This document shows positions 1 to 12,627 of a stretch of 64,000 nucleotides of DNA, in pieces. The notes beneath the pieces were generated by a model that was not told where the DNA came from, made no database searches, and saw nothing but the letters and a program-made list of their open reading frames with translations. The translations under genes and the position numbers were made by a program. The stretch lies in contig SWDT01000225.1 of the NCBI GenBank assembly GCA_009193035.1, positions 34,426 through 98,425 of the forward strand, given 5' to 3'. Within the stretch, counting starts at the first letter, position 1. Each line of letters opens with the position of its first letter. This DNA is from Halicephalobus mephisto (lineage: Eukaryota; Nematoda; Chromadorea; Rhabditida; Panagrolaimidae).

Positions 1-360
1 CTAGAAGGTTTCAGAAGTTTTTAAAGATTCTAGATTTCAGAAGTTCCTAAGGATTCTAGAAGGATTCAGAAGTTCCTAAAGATTCTAGATTTCAGAAGTT
101 CCTAAGAATTCTAGATTTCAGAAGTTCCTAAAGATTCTAGATTTCAGAAATTCCTAAGGATTCTAGAAGGATTCAGAAGTTCCTAAGGATTCTAGATTTC
201 AGAAGTTCCTAAAGATCCTAGAAGGATTCAGAAGTTCTTAAAAACTCTAGATTTCAGATGTTCCTAAAGATTCTAGGTTTCAGAAGCATCTTTGAAATTC
301 TTTAAGAATTCGAAATTTTAGAAGGTTTCAGAAGCACCTTCGAATTTCTCTAAAATTAAA
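1..360. repeat. Imperfect tandem repeat, about 26-30 bp unit
   Basis: The unit GATTCTAGATTTCAGAAG followed by TTCCTAAG is repeated about a dozen times with substitutions and short indels. No coding potential is visible. It may be intronic or intergenic; the window edge cuts it. Confidence 0.85.
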
Positions 361-542
361 AATTTTTCCAAGATCTTCAACGACTTCAGAATCTTCTATT
401 CTGAGCTACCGTAAGACCCTAAAAACTTCAATAATCAAAATTTAAATTTTTTAATTTAAAAAAAATTTTATTTAAAAAAATTTTATTTTAAAAAAGTCCA
501 ATTTTATGGTAACGTTTTTGATTACAGTATCCCTTTTTCTAG

Positions 543-667
543 AAGCAGTTTTGGTCGGGAATTCGTCTTCAGTGCCATTATATAAAATTGCCCGAGGCGG
601 GAGTATTGGATTCTTGTCACATTTGGTTCCAAAAATAAAAAACAAAATTTTCCGCTTCAGTCCGTAA
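543..667 (+). CDS. Possible terminal exon of a gene lying left of the window
   Basis: A strong acceptor (CCCTTTTTCTAG, ending at 542) is followed by an open frame of 40 codons ending in TAA at 665-667. The reading starts with a 2-base split codon and then AVLVGNSSSVPLYKIARGGS, with a basic end. There is no in-frame ATG near the acceptor, so it could only be an internal or last exon, with the repeat array at 1-540 as its intron. I recognise no family. It may equally be chance opening in a GC-richer island; conservation or transcript evidence would decide. Confidence 0.22.
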
Positions 668-2160
668 AAACCAAAAATTCTAAATTCAGACAGATTACAT
701 CTAGATACCGTAGTCAAAAACGAAATGATTCAATTGGTTGCATTTCTGCTTGTTTGCAATCTGGACGACAGAGCTCTCGATTTCATCTCATTCCACTCGA
801 AAATCCACTTGTTAAAAACATTACGACTTGGCCGAAATTCACAAATGAAAGAAATTGTTTTAAAAATCACAGGGATTCAGAAATTAAGAAAAAATCAGAA
901 ATAAAAAATCTTAAAATTCAAAAAAATCAAAGAATTTAAACTTAAAAAAATTAAAAAATTAAAAAATCAAAAAATTTAAACTTTAAAAAATTTTAAAAAA
1001 TCGAAAATTTTAAACTTAAAAAATTAAAAAATCTTAAAATTCGAAATTTTAAATTTAAAAAATTTTAAAATTAAAAATAATCCGAAAATTTAAATTTTGA
1101 AAAATCAAAAAATTTTAGAATTAAGAAATTCCAAAATTACAGCAATTCAAAAAATCCTTTAAAAATTATTCTAAAAATTTACAGTAATTCGAAAATCTAA
1201 AAAATAAAGAAATTACAGTAATTGAAGATTGAACAAATATTTTAAAAAATAATAGAAATTAAACTGTTTTGGAAGAATTTCAAAAATGCAATTTCTTCAT
1301 TTTTAGCGAAATGTGAAAAGTGTGAAAATAAAAAAGTAATTTTTAAAAGAAAAAGAAAAATTTCTAAAAATTAAAGATTTTTAAAAATCTAAAAATCTAA
1401 AAATTTAAAAATAAAATTCCTGATTTTTGGCGAAATGTGAAAAATTTTAAGAAATTAATTTTTAAAGAAAATTTTGAATCCTAAAAATTTAAAAAATTAA
1501 ATTTTATCATTTTTGGCGAAACGTGAAAATTACAAAAAAATTTCAATGAAAAATTTAAAAATCAAGTTTCCTTATTTTTGGCGAAATGTGCAAGTTATAA
1601 AAATTTGTAGAATTTCGAAATCTTTATTTCCATTTTTATTTTTTGGTTTTTATTTATTTTTTTTCTTAAAATAAATGTTTATAAGTGCCAAAAATCGGTA
1701 AAAGTGTAGTTTCCGAATGTTAGCGTTGATTAGCTCTCGAAAATGAACGACCGATTTTCGGGAACTGGGCGCAAAGGAGCGGCTTCGAGTACGCGGTTAC
1801 AAGTACCCCAAATCTGCAATCGAATCCTCATAAACAATTCAAAAAAAAAATTTATTTCTTAAATACAGTATGAAATAAGATGAATTTTGTCGATTCCAGT
1901 AGGATTGAGTCAAATTTTTCTTTTTTCTTTGCGCAAAACTCGGGCTCGAATCAAATCAAGACCCTTAGAGCTCTCGAAAAATGCAGCCAATCGAGTTCTC
2001 GGGAGCATTCGATTACAATTTTTCGGTTGTCAAGAGCAGACCGCCTGGGGAGAAAAGATCAACAAAGTTAGGCCATTCAGACCGGCACAGGTCAAGAATA
2101 TCTGGATTTCCATCTCCATAAATTATTCAAATTTTTCAAAAAATAAAAAACTAAAATTCC
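668..2160. other. AT-rich stretch with GC-richer islands, no confident gene
   Basis: Islands near 720-830, 1680-1840 and 1890-2130 stand out from A/T-tract DNA. The first opens with a 59-codon frame from an ATG at 725 that begins like a signal peptide (MIQLVAFLLVCNL). The word AGCTCTCGA recurs in all three islands. Between them (1300-1600) the motif GGCGAAATGTGAAAA is repeated four times. These could be eroded exons or regulatory DNA; I cannot tell which. Confidence 0.4.
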
Positions 2161-3130
2161 TCAGAAAACAAAAAATAAAAACTTAAATTTCCCCAAAATT
2201 AAAAAAAAAATGAAAAATAAAAAATAAAATTTTTCCAAAATTAAAAAAAAATGAAAAATAAAAACTTAAATTAAAAAAAAGCAAAAACTTAACTTTCTCC
2301 AAAATTAAAAAAAAATAAAAAATAAAATTCTTCAAAAAATAAAATTTCCCCAAAATTTAAAAATAAAAAAAATAAAAACTTAAATTTCTTCAAAAATAAA
2401 AAATTGAAAAATAAAAATTTCGAATATTTCTTCAAAAATAAAATCGAAAATATGAAAAGTAAAAATCTGAATTTTTATTAAAATATTTCGAAAAATTTAG
2501 GATTTTTGAAAATTTGAATATTTATCGAAAAATTTTAGAAATTTGGATTTTTATTAACATCTTTTATAATTTAAATTGTTATTTTTAGAAACTCGGATTT
2601 GCATCAATATATTGCAAAATTTAAATTTACATTTTTAAAAAATAGTATCTTCGTCGACAAATTTCCCAAAAATAAAGTTATTTTTCCTGAAAATTCGAAT
2701 TTTATATAAATATATATTTTTAAATTTATTTTTTTTTAAAATTAAATTAAAATTTTAAAAATTTACTTTTTTTTTAAATTAAATTAAAATTTTAAAAATT
2801 TACTTTTTTTTAAAATTAAATTAAAATTTTAAAAATTTACTTTTTTTTAAATTAAGTTTTTATTTTAAAAATTTACTTTTTTTTAATTAAATTAAAATTT
2901 TAAAAGTTTATTTTTTTTTAAAATTAAGTTCTTATTTCTAAAATTTATTTTAAATTAAGTTCTTATTTCTAAAATTTATTTTTTTTTAAAATTAAATTAA
3001 ATTTTTTTATTATTTTTAAAATTTATTTCTTTGTTTTTAAAAATAAAAATTTTCATTGATAAACTTTTTTAAAATTAAATTTTTATTTATTTTTTAATTT
3101 TCTGATTTTTAAAAATCCAAAATTTGTATT
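2160..3130. repeat. A/T-tract tandem arrays
   Basis: 2160-2480 is an AAAATTAAAAAAAA-type array. 2680-3050 carries at least six copies of a roughly 40-bp unit built on TTTAAATTAAATTAAAATTT plus AAAAATTTACTTTTTTTT. No coding potential. Confidence 0.8.
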
Positions 3131-3189
3131 TTTTTAAATTTAAATTTTTTTAAAATGATAGAAATTCGTCATTTAAAATTTCTTTGATT

Positions 3190-3440
3190 TGATGGCCACC
3201 TACACTGGCAGAATAAAACTAAAAATAAATTTAACTAAGAAATTAAGCGGCTTAGTTTTGTTTTTTGACAGTTAAAAAATAAAAAAAGGTTTTTGAACCA
3301 ACTTCTTTGATCTTCCGACAGACTAGGTTTGGCAATGTTGAGGTTCTCAGAAACAATATTGACTGATCGGCAAATCTCGAAAACCCCAAAACGAACATAA
3401 ACAAGCCGGAAAAACATTTAGAGCTGGGGGACTGGGTTCA
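3190..3440. other. GC-richer island, function unknown
   Basis: A less AT-rich block between repeat arrays. Its reading frames are short and unconvincing on both strands. Possible regulatory DNA; nothing specific is recognised. Confidence 0.3.
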
Positions 3441-4460
3441 GAATCGGAAGATCAAGTTCGAATTTTTAAAAGTCTTCAAAATGACAAAACTGACTTCAGA
3501 ATTCAAGTTTTAAAAACGATAAAACTGGCTTCAGAATTAAGAAATATTCAAAATAATAAGTCTGATTTCAAAATTTTAAGTCTTTAAAACAGATAAAATT
3601 GACTTCAGAATTCAAGTTTTAAAAAAGATAAAACTGACTTCAGAATTGAAAAATATTCAAAACGATAAAATTGACTTCAGAATTAAAAAATTTTAAAACG
3701 ATAAATCTGACTTCAAAATTTTAAAAGTCTTTAAAACATAAAAACTGGCTTCAGAATTAAGAAATAATCAAAACAGAAAAACTGACTTCAGAATTGGAAA
3801 ATTTTAAAAACGATAAAATTGGCTTCAGAATCGAGAAATATTCAAAACAGAAAAACTGACTTCAATATTGGAAAATTTTAAAAACGATAAATCTGAATTC
3901 AAAATTTAAAGGTCTTCAAAACGGTAAAACTAGCTTCGAAATCGGAAGTTTTAAAAATTTTAAAATTATCTTCAACTTCAAAAATCTATATTCTTATTCT
4001 GAAGCCAATCTTCGAAATTTATTCTGATTTTGAAAATCACTTTCGAAATTTAGAAGTCCATCTCCGAAACTGGAAAACTATCTTCAACTTCAAAATTTTA
4101 TAGTTTATTTTCGAAAATTATTTTTGACTTCAGAAGTCCATCTTCGAAATTAGAAAACTATCTTCAAATTCAGAAGTCTATATTTTATTTTCGAAGATAA
4201 TTTTTGAATTCAGAAGTTCATCTCCGAAATTAGAAAACTATCTTCAAATTCAGAATGTTATAATTTATTTTCCAAAATAATTTTCAAATTCAAAATTTTA
4301 TAATTTATTTTCGAAGATAATTTTTGACTTCAGAAGTTCATTTTTTAAATTCTGAAAACAACTTTCAAAATCAGAAATCCATCTCTGAAATTAGAAAACT
4401 ATCTTTAACTTCAGAATTTTATAGTTTATTTTCAAAGATAAGTTTCGAATTTTAAAGACC
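3440..4460. repeat. Tandem repeat arrays (ACTGACTTCAGAATT units)
   Basis: The first half repeats AAAACTGACTTCAGAATT with a 55-65 bp spacing. The second half (about 3960-4440) shifts to a related unit with TTATCTTCAACTTCAGAA and TTTATTTTCGAA. Copies have diverged unevenly, as in old minisatellites. Confidence 0.8.
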
Positions 4461-4589
4461 AATTTCGAAATTTTTCAAACTTTTTGGATTTGGAAATTTT
4501 TAAAACAGAAAAACTGCTTTTAAAAATAGGAAAATTTAGACTTTGATTAGCTGAATGATTTTTCAGAACATTTGAATTAGTGTACTTGA

Positions 4590-5650
4590 CATGAACAAGA
4601 TTTAAGTGATTACGAAGACCGATTTTTTGTATGCTTTTGGGGGACGGACCGCCACTCCAGCTTGCGCGGCTCAAGAATAACTTTTTCAAGAGTGAAAAAT
4701 ACAATTGAAGTTGTTTCGCGAGAAAAATTAAATCAAAAATTTAAAATTTAAAATTCTGGAGCTAGACCGTAATATCTTCAAGTAAACAAATTCATAATAT
4801 TTAATAAATTAAGACAGCGGCTTCCGGCCAAAGAAGCTTTTATATAAACAAAAAAGTTTGGTCGGCAAATTATTATTTTTCAAAGTCGATCAGAGACAAT
4901 TGCCGATGGCAGTAGTTTGATATTTAAAGAAAAAATTAAAATTATTTTAAAAATTAAATTTATAAAAAAAATTAAAAATTATTTAAAAATTAAAATTATT
5001 TTAAAAAATTAAAATTACTTTAAAAAATAAAAACTATTTAAGAAATTTAAAATTATTCAAAAAATTTGATTAATTTAAAAAATAAAAATTATTTTAAAAA
5101 TTGAAATTATTTTAAAAAATTTTCCATTCAAGAGTTCTTTGATTTTTTTTCAAATTAAAATTTCGATTAAAATTGAATTTATCTTTTCATAGATATATAT
5201 TTACAAATTTTTTTAACATTATAAAAATCTAAAAATTAGAAAAATTAGAAAATTAGAAAATTAAAAAAATTGTAAAAATCTAAAAGTCTAAAAATCTAAA
5301 AATTAGAAAAAATAGAAAAAATTAAAAAAGATCTAAAAATTAGAAAAATTAAAAAAATTAGAAAATTATAAAATTTAAAAAATTAGAAAAATTAAAAAAA
5401 ATAAAATTTATAAACTGACATTTTATAAAAAATCGGTCCCAATGTCCCGTCCAAATTCGTCGATATCATCTGAGGAATCGAGTTTTTTGATTTAATGAGT
5501 CTTTTAACAACGAACAATCAACACGCGCACGATCGAAATTGATCTTTATCTAATTTTCGATTTAAGTAACGATCCGGAAGAGGAAATATGATCGGTATTC
5601 CCTCCGGCACTCCTCGATTTACCTGTCATAAAAACGATTAATGCAAATGT
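4590..5650. other. Non-coding spacer with two GC-richer islands around an AT array
   Basis: Islands at about 4590-4920 and 5430-5650 flank an A/T array at 4930-5410. The second island contains TTTATCT and related GATA-type words and several CG-containing words. No reading frame is convincing. Possible enhancer or promoter DNA for a gene I cannot see. Confidence 0.3.
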
Positions 5651-5779
5651 TCCGAAAAAATTTAATAAAATCAAAAATCAATTTTTTCGAAATAAAAGTA
5701 ATAAAAAAAATAAATTTTAAAAATAAGTTTTTTTAAATTTGTTTTTTTTGTTATTAGATTTCATTATTATAAGAAATTT

Positions 5780-6350
5780 AAAATCCTCAGAAATTCGGAA
5801 TTTTCCACTCAAGACCGGAAATTATAAAAATTTATATTTAATTTATTTTAGAAAATTCTAAAAATATTTTGTAGATTTTGAAACCTACTATTGTGAACAA
5901 TGAAAATAATTAGTGTAAAATCCTTAAAATTTGTCTCACAACGGAAATTCGGAATTTTCCACTTGAGACCGGAAATGATAAAAATTGGAATTTAATTTAT
6001 TTTAGAAAATTCTAAGAATATTTTGTAGATTTTGAAACCTACTATTGTGAACAATGAAAATAATTAGTGTAAAATCCTTAAAATTTGTCTCACAACGGAA
6101 ATTCGGAATTTTCCACTTGAGACCGGAAATTATAAAAATTTGAATTTAATTTATTTTAGAAAATTCTAAGAATATTTTGTAGATTTTGAAACCTACTATT
6201 GTGAACAATGAGGATAATTTGTATAAAATCCTTAAAATTTGTCTCACAACGGAAATTCGGAATTTTCCACTTGAGACCGGAAATTGCAAAAATTTATATT
6301 TAATTTATTTTAGAAAATTATAAAAATATTCTGTAGATTCTGAGATCTTC
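5780..6350. repeat. Tandem repeat, about 154-bp unit, four copies
   Basis: Each copy carries GGAAATTCGGAATTTTCCAC, then a GAGACCGGAAAT word, TTTGTAGATTTTGAAACCTA and AAAATTTGTCTCACAACGG. The copies are highly similar, so the array is young or homogenised. No coding potential. Confidence 0.9.
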
Positions 6351-6569
6351 CAGAATCTTCTATAAAATTCTGCAATTCCAGACGACTACCGTAACCACGA
6401 AGTTCCCTAAGGCCAAACTTCAGAAAATTAAAAATTTTAGAATTCTTCTACATTTAATTTTCAACTTTTAATTACAGTAATAATTTAGGTTTCATAAATT
6501 TTCTAAAATTGGTCTAGCTACAGTAATCCAAAATTAAAATGCAATTGTTTTGAAGATTGTAGAAAAATC

Positions 6570-6850
6570 CAATTTAACCCTCTTAAAATAAATAAATTCG
6601 GCAATTTTGCCTCAAAGACAAAACATTTATCTAATAATCGCCTTTGTGTGCCGAAACCACTTGAAGCAGTTTTGGCACCGCTCGTAATTGCCGCGCGGGA
6701 CCCGGATTACCAGACTTGGGTCATAATCGCTCCCTCGAGCGGAAAATCCGCATTGCTACACTCAGATTGCCTAATTTGTCAAAAATGGCAATACGGCTTG
6801 CCTTAGGGAAACTTCTGGGCTTACGGTTTTTCGACAAGATAACATCAGAA
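6570..6850. other. GC-richer island with open frames on both strands
   Basis: On + there is an ATG-less open frame of over 60 codons ending in TAG at about 6812-6814; its middle reads LAPLVIAARDPDYQTWVIIA. On - a possible exon follows an acceptor-like GTGTAG; it includes RGNYERCQNCFKWFRHTKA and ends in TAA. Overlapping plausible frames on opposite strands usually mean high GC rather than a gene, but one could be a decayed exon, the - strand one having a CxxC pair. I recognise neither. Confidence 0.25.
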
Positions 6851-7799
6851 AAATTTTTAAATTTTCAAAATTCATCAGTTACATTTTAAAAACCAAAAAA
6901 ATTAAAAAATATTTAAAATCAAAAAAATTTAAAAATCTAAAAAATTTAAAATCAAAGAATTCTCGGTCTCGATTGGAAAGTTTTGAAAAATTTCGAGTTG
7001 AGACAATTTTTTTCGAATTTCATCATATAATTTTCACATTACAGTAATTCATGGTATTTCTGGGATCTTTTAAAGTCAAATAAATTAAAAAATCCGATTT
7101 TTGGTCTCAACGGGAAAATTCAAAAATTTCGCGTTGAGACAATTTCTTGAATCTCTTATAATTTTCACATTACAGTAATTAATATATATTTCAGCCGTTG
7201 AGACTTGAATAAAGTGAAAAAACGAAAAATGGACCATATTCGGAAAAACCAAAAAGTTTCAAAACAGATTTAACGACTCCGATGAGAATTTCACTTTTCT
7301 TGAAAAAAATGATTAATGTTGTAAAATATTTTAAAAAATTTACAAAGACGATTATTACTGATTGTATAAATCTCCGGATGAATCTTGAAAATTTGACGTT
7401 TTTAGGGCCACGATTGTAAAATTCCAATTTTGGATTTTCTGGATCTTCCGGGAAAAGAAAAATTTTTTGGACAAAGACAAATGATTCTGGAGAAAGTTTA
7501 TCAAAAAATATCGAGTTTAATTGAGAGATTCCCCCGAGGCAAAAAAGTTTAAAAAATAATCTTTGTAAAATTTGAAAATTTTATTGATTTATTATTTTTC
7601 GAAATTTTTAAAAATTAAATTTTTTATAAATTTTAAAAAAATTTGGAAAATTTTATTTTTAAAAATTTTTTTTAAATTTTATTTTTTAAATTTTTTTTTA
7701 AATTTTATTTTTTTTTCAGGAGCAATTTTTTGAAGATTTTTCAAAAAAGTTGATTTAATGTTGATCGAAATCATGAAAATTTAAATTTAAAAAATAACT

Positions 7800-8640
7800 T
7801 TATAATTTGAAAATCTTCATTGAACAAGATTAGGGTATCAACTGCAATTCAAAAAAGATCTCAAGACGAAAATTTATACAATTTTATTATTTTCAGGACC
7901 GATTTGTGGTTTTTACAGAAGATGATTCAATTGAAATCCAAATTTCGAGAAGATATAAAAGGTGATTTTAGAAATCGAAAATGTTTATTGAACAAGATTA
8001 GGGTATCAACTCCAATTCAAAAAAGATCTCAAGATGAAAATTTATACAATTTTATTATTTTCAGGATCAATTTGTGGTTTTTATAGAAAATTGATTCAGT
8101 GTGGATTGAGATTTCGAAACTTAAGATATAAAAAGTAATTTTAGAAATCGAAAATCTATATCAAAGAAGATTAGGGTATCAACTTCAATTCAAAAAAGAT
8201 CTCAAGACGAAAATTTATACAATTTTATTATTTTTAGGACCGATTTGTGGTTTTTACAGAAGATGATTCAAAAAGTTGATTCAATGTGGATTGAGATTTC
8301 GAAACCTAAGATATAAAAAGTAATTTTAGAAATCGAAAATCTATATCAAAGAAGATTAGGGTATCAACTGCAATTCAAAAAAGATCTCAAGACGAAAATT
8401 TATACAATTTTATTATTTTCAGGACCGATTTGTGGTTTTTACAGAAGATGATTCAAAAAGTTGATTCAATGTGGATTGAGATTTCGAAACTTAAGATATA
8501 AAAAGTAATTTCAGAAGTCAAAAATGTTTATTGAACAAAATTAGGGTATTTGTTATAATTGATAAAATTGTCTCAAGACGAAAATTTAAAAACTTATTAT
8601 TTCTTTCCGGGACCGATTTGTCGTTTTTTTCTAATTTTGC
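7800..8640. repeat. Tandem repeat, about 165-185 bp unit, five copies
   Basis: Each copy contains AAGATTAGGGTATCAACT, AAAAAAGATCTCAAGACGAA, TTTATACAATTTTATTATTT and AGGACCGATTTGTGGTTTTT. The copies differ by deletion blocks, giving two length classes. A short open frame across the first two copies is a product of the repetition. Confidence 0.9.
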
Positions 8641-8929
8641 CTTAAGGATACTTTGGTTTTGATTTTCAAAAACTCAATTTTCGATTTTAAAATTTAAAAA
8701 AACAAATAAAAATTCGAAATTATTAAGAAATATATAATTATTTTTATTTTTTGCAATTCTGAAATCATTTATTTTTAAAATTGACTGGATTTTTTTAAGA
8801 TTTTGTTTTTCATGGAAGTTTAGGTAGCTAGATCTCAAAAATTCAATTTCGTCTTCGATGACAAAATTGACGATAAAAATGAAGGGAAACAATAGGATTA
8901 ATTTCTTCCAGAAAAAATGGAGATCAATC

Positions 8930-10550
8930 TTCACATTTTTTCCATCTTTTTTCCCGTTGAGATTTTTTTTTCAATTAAGATCTCTAATTTCTTTGCTGTT
9001 GAAACATTTATTGTGATCCCAGTTCAAATCCTTTTTTTCCAGTTGAGATCCTTACTTCTATTCCAGTCAAGATTTTTATCATTTTTCCAGTCGAGACTCC
9101 TGTTTTTATTCCAGTTGAGACCTTAGTTTTCTTTTTCGTTGAAATTTCAGTTTTCTTTCCAATCGAGACTCTTGTTTTCTTTTCAATCGAGACTTATTTT
9201 CTTTTCAATTAAGATCTCTATGTTTTTTCCATCAAGACCTCCATTTTCTTCCCCATTTTGATTCCAGTCGAGATTTCTATCTTTTTCTAAGACATAATTT
9301 TTCAAAATTGACTCTAATTTTTTTTCCAATCAAGACCTATTTTTTTCCAATCGAAATTTTTATTTTTTTTTGTCGAGGAAAGTCCTTGAGAAGCTCGTAT
9401 TTCCTAAATCAATCGTTTCCAATCTATCAGCAACAATAAAATAAATCTTAAAAAATACAAAATTCTAAAAAATTGCAAAATTCTAAATTTTCCGAGAATT
9501 ATTAGTTTTTTATTTTTTTAGACGTAAAAAATGAAAATTTCCAAAAAAATCGAAATTTTAAAATTCCACAATGACGTAAGTTCCAAAACGAGAACATTAA
9601 TTTGCATTTTTGATTTATTTAAACGCAGAAATTCAATTTTTCATGATAATCCAGATTTCAAAATGAAGAATTCTGATCAATTTTTATTTTTTTTAAAATA
9701 AAAAGTTCGAAAATTTCAAAAATTACTGATCAATTTTTTATTTTTTAATATAAAATTAAAAATTTTCTAAAAAGTTGAAAAATTTCAAAGTTCTGTAACA
9801 ATCCAAGTTTTAAAGCAAAAAATTTCGATCTATTTTTTTATTTTTTTTAAATATAAAAAGTTCGAAAATTCTAAAAATTACTGATTATTTTTTTATTTTT
9901 CAAAATAAAATAAAAATTTTTTAAAAAGTTGAAAAATTTCGAAACAAAAATTTTCATTTTTTTAAATTCAAAAGTTTCGAAGTTTTGTAATAATCCAGGT
10001 CTCGAAACGAAAATTACTATTTAGTGTTTTTTATGCAAAAATAAAAATTTTCTAAAATTTGAAAATTTCGAAATTCTGCAATAACTTAAATTTCGAAATA
10101 AAAATGGCCAACGACCCTTTTTAATTTTTTATGTAGGGCAATTTCAAAAGCTCTCCATATTTGGAGTTTCAAAACGGTCGTTATTTTTAAAATTTTTAAT
10201 ACAAAGTTGTAAATTCTTAAAAATTTGAAAATTTCAGTTTTTTGAGAAGCCGGATCTCGAGACGAGAAATGTTTATTATTATTTTGTAATTTTTAAAAAT
10301 CAAACTAAAGTTTTTAAAAAGTTAAAAAATTTCGAAATTTTTTAGTAAGTCGGGTCTCGGAACGAAAACGACTGATCTGCTTTAATTTTTAAAAGTAAAC
10401 ATTTCTGATTCTACAATAAATTTAATTTTAAAACAGATTAATTTTTCTATTGTTTTTTATTTTTAATATAAAACTATAAATCCTAAAAAGTTCTAGAATT
10501 TCAAAACCCTGTGATAACCCCGGTCTCGGAACGAAAACGACTGGTCTGCT
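8930..10550. repeat. Degenerate repeats of GTCGAGACT / GGTCTCG type
   Basis: 8930-9370 repeats TTCCAGTCGAGACT with TTTTTCTTT spacers at about 30-bp spacing. 9400-10550 holds a looser series in which GGTCTCGGAACGAAAACGAC recurs about every 150 bases between A/T tracts. No gene seen. Confidence 0.7.
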
Positions 10551-11092
10551 CTCTTGATCGTGATGTGACATTTCTGTCCCAGACGTTTCTGTCCTAAAAT
10601 CAGATGTTTCTTTCCCAAAATCAGACGTTTCTGTTCCGATTATTTCTGTCCTAAACTAACAATTATAACTTAAAAATTATATTCAACGTATTTTGCGAGG
10701 AAATCGAAGGCTGGACTTCTGAAGCGCTCACACGTTGGACACTTATGTGTTATATATCAGTCAATTCAGAATTAAATTCCACGTCGACTGATATATAACA
10801 TGTGAGGGTCCAACATCCGACAACGCAGATTCTGAATTTTGCTTCAAAAACCACTTCAGAAGTCCGGCTTTCGATTTCCTCGCAAAACATATTATATAAT
10901 TTTTAAATTATAAATGTTAATTTGAGACAGAAAAGTCCGGGACAGAAAAATCCGGGACAGAAGTCCGGGACAGAAAAGTCCGGGACAGAAAAGTCTGGGA
11001 CAGAAAAGTCCGGGACAGAAAAGTCTGGGACAGAAAAGTCTGATTTTGGGACAGAAACATCTGGTACAGAAACGTCACATAACCCTCTTGAT
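10551..11092. mobile_element. Foldback (long inverted repeat) DNA element with 8-bp target duplication
   Basis: CTCTTGAT at 10551-10558 is repeated exactly at 11085-11092 and flanks 526 bp that read almost as one palindrome centred near 10790. The outer ends match as ATGTGACNTTTCTGT. The inner arms share TTTTGCGAGGAAATCGAA, GGACTTCTGAAG and TGTTATATATCAGTC. The outer right arm carries about eight tandem copies of a 15-bp GGGACAGAAAAGTCC-like unit; the left arm has only four or five degenerate ones. No transposase frame is present, so the element is non-autonomous. An 8-bp duplication is typical of hAT, P or Merlin-type transposition; the terminus does not start with the usual hAT CAG, so the superfamily is uncertain. 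Confidence 0.85.
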
Positions 11093-12600
11093 TCCAATCA
11101 TTTTGATTGATATTCGTGAATTTTTCTCTTTTTCTGTTCATTCGTTACTTTATTGACAAACGTTTTTTTAATGTAAAAAATTTTTCCGTTGTTGATGAAA
11201 CCGGTCTTTCCTTCGTGATTACCTATTTGAAAACTTTATTCACTCAGATACTCAAGTGTCTGAATCGTTGTTGACCGAATTTTTAAAACTAAGATTATCT
11301 TTGTTTTTTTGTATCTTCTTATTATGTGTTTTTTCTTCTCGAAATCTCTTAAGCCCACGCGCGTGTTCTTCCTTGTTCGTGTCTTCCATTTCCAAGTCTG
11401 CCTTTGGCAAATTCGATTGATTTTTGTTTCCGGCGGTAATTTTGCTCAAAAATTATTTCTTTTCATATATTGGGAAAAAATAATATATGAATTTTTTTTG
11501 TTTAACAAAATTGCGATGTTTTTGGTGATGAAATTCCATTTTTGTTTGGATGAATCACGACGATTTAGCCTTGGTTCTAAAATGATGATAAATTTTTTTT
11601 TTCACTTCTGCCCACTCGTGTATGTATGTAATTTCAATTATTGATATATAATTTTATATAATTTCAATTACTGATATATAATTTTAACTTTCAAAGTTTC
11701 CACGCCCTAAGGAAGAGGTTCGGCTTTCACTCGACTTTATTTGACTTCGGGCTTGTTTGAGTATTTGCCCAGTCTGAAACCTGAAGCAAAACTGCGCAGT
11801 CACCTGAAATGTTTTAATAATTTTCGCGGTTGATTGAATTTCGTTCTATTTGGTCGAGAATTCTAGAGCGGCATTTCAAAGCCTTGGATACCCCTTTTTC
11901 CTTTTGATTTATGACCATGTAAAGGAAAATCCCGCGACCTTCTTTCATTGATTTCTTTATTTTCTTAAATTTTTTGTTTTTTAACCAATGCCACAGGGAG
12001 ACCTTGTTTAAGTCTCACTCCATTGCCGCAGGTCGTCAAGGCAACGAGGTCATGTTGTCATTGAAATTAATTTTAAAATTTTCTGTTAGATTTTATTTTT
12101 TAAAATCAAAATTCCAGACAATTTTTTTTCAATGAAAAATAAAAAAAGGACCAAAGCTCTTTCTCTGTCATTTTTTTCTGTAAACAGAATTTGGAAAGAG
12201 TGGTGCCGCCTAGTTGAGCCTGGCTAGTCCGTCCTTTCAATCGATTCTTTTATGCTTGGTTTTTGCCGCTGTTTTTAAAGAAAAAAATTTACGTGAAAAA
12301 TTCTAGTTTTTAGTTTTAAAAATATATAAATTTTTACTTATTTCACGAAATGTCAACTTTGTCTCATTGATCGATTTTTTGCGCATTGTGGTTTTCTCAA
12401 TCCTCGTGATCGATTCGCGTTTTTTCTTTCTACTTGAGTTAGTTTAGCTTTGGATCATTATCGTTTTCTTGGACAGAGAAATTTTATCTATAAAATTGGT
12501 TGTTTGTCGAATAGGAAACTTTGTTCTATATTTCGTCTCCGAAAATTATCGCGTTATTTTTCCGATTTTGTTTTGCATAGTCGATAATTTTAATTTTTAG
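11093..12600 (+). promoter_or_regulatory. Upstream region of the four-transmembrane protein gene
   Basis: About 1.5 kb of less repetitive DNA precedes the gene at 12628, with GC-richer patches near 11340-11440, 11700-11810, 11990-12050 and 12195-12245. A polypyrimidine-like TTTAATTTTTAG ending at 12600 is a likely trans-splice acceptor. A charged 45-65 codon frame on the - strand (about 11252-11449) is seen but has no supporting splice or start context. Confidence 0.4.
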
Positions 12601-12627
12601 ATTTTTTCAATTTTGAAAGAAATAAAA

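Noticed and set aside
1..360. CRISPR array
   Set aside because: The repeats are contiguous and diverged with no unique spacers, and the genome is eukaryotic.
10903..11141. Frames encoding repeated PDFSVPDFSVP or GTEKSGTEKSG peptides
   Set aside because: They are translations of the 15-bp minisatellite in the foldback element; all three overlapping frames are open for the same reason.
11252..11449. Charged minus-strand protein (EEHARGLKRFREEK)
   Set aside because: No splice acceptor, no promoter context and low-complexity Lys/Glu/Asn composition; kept only as a remark in the upstream region.
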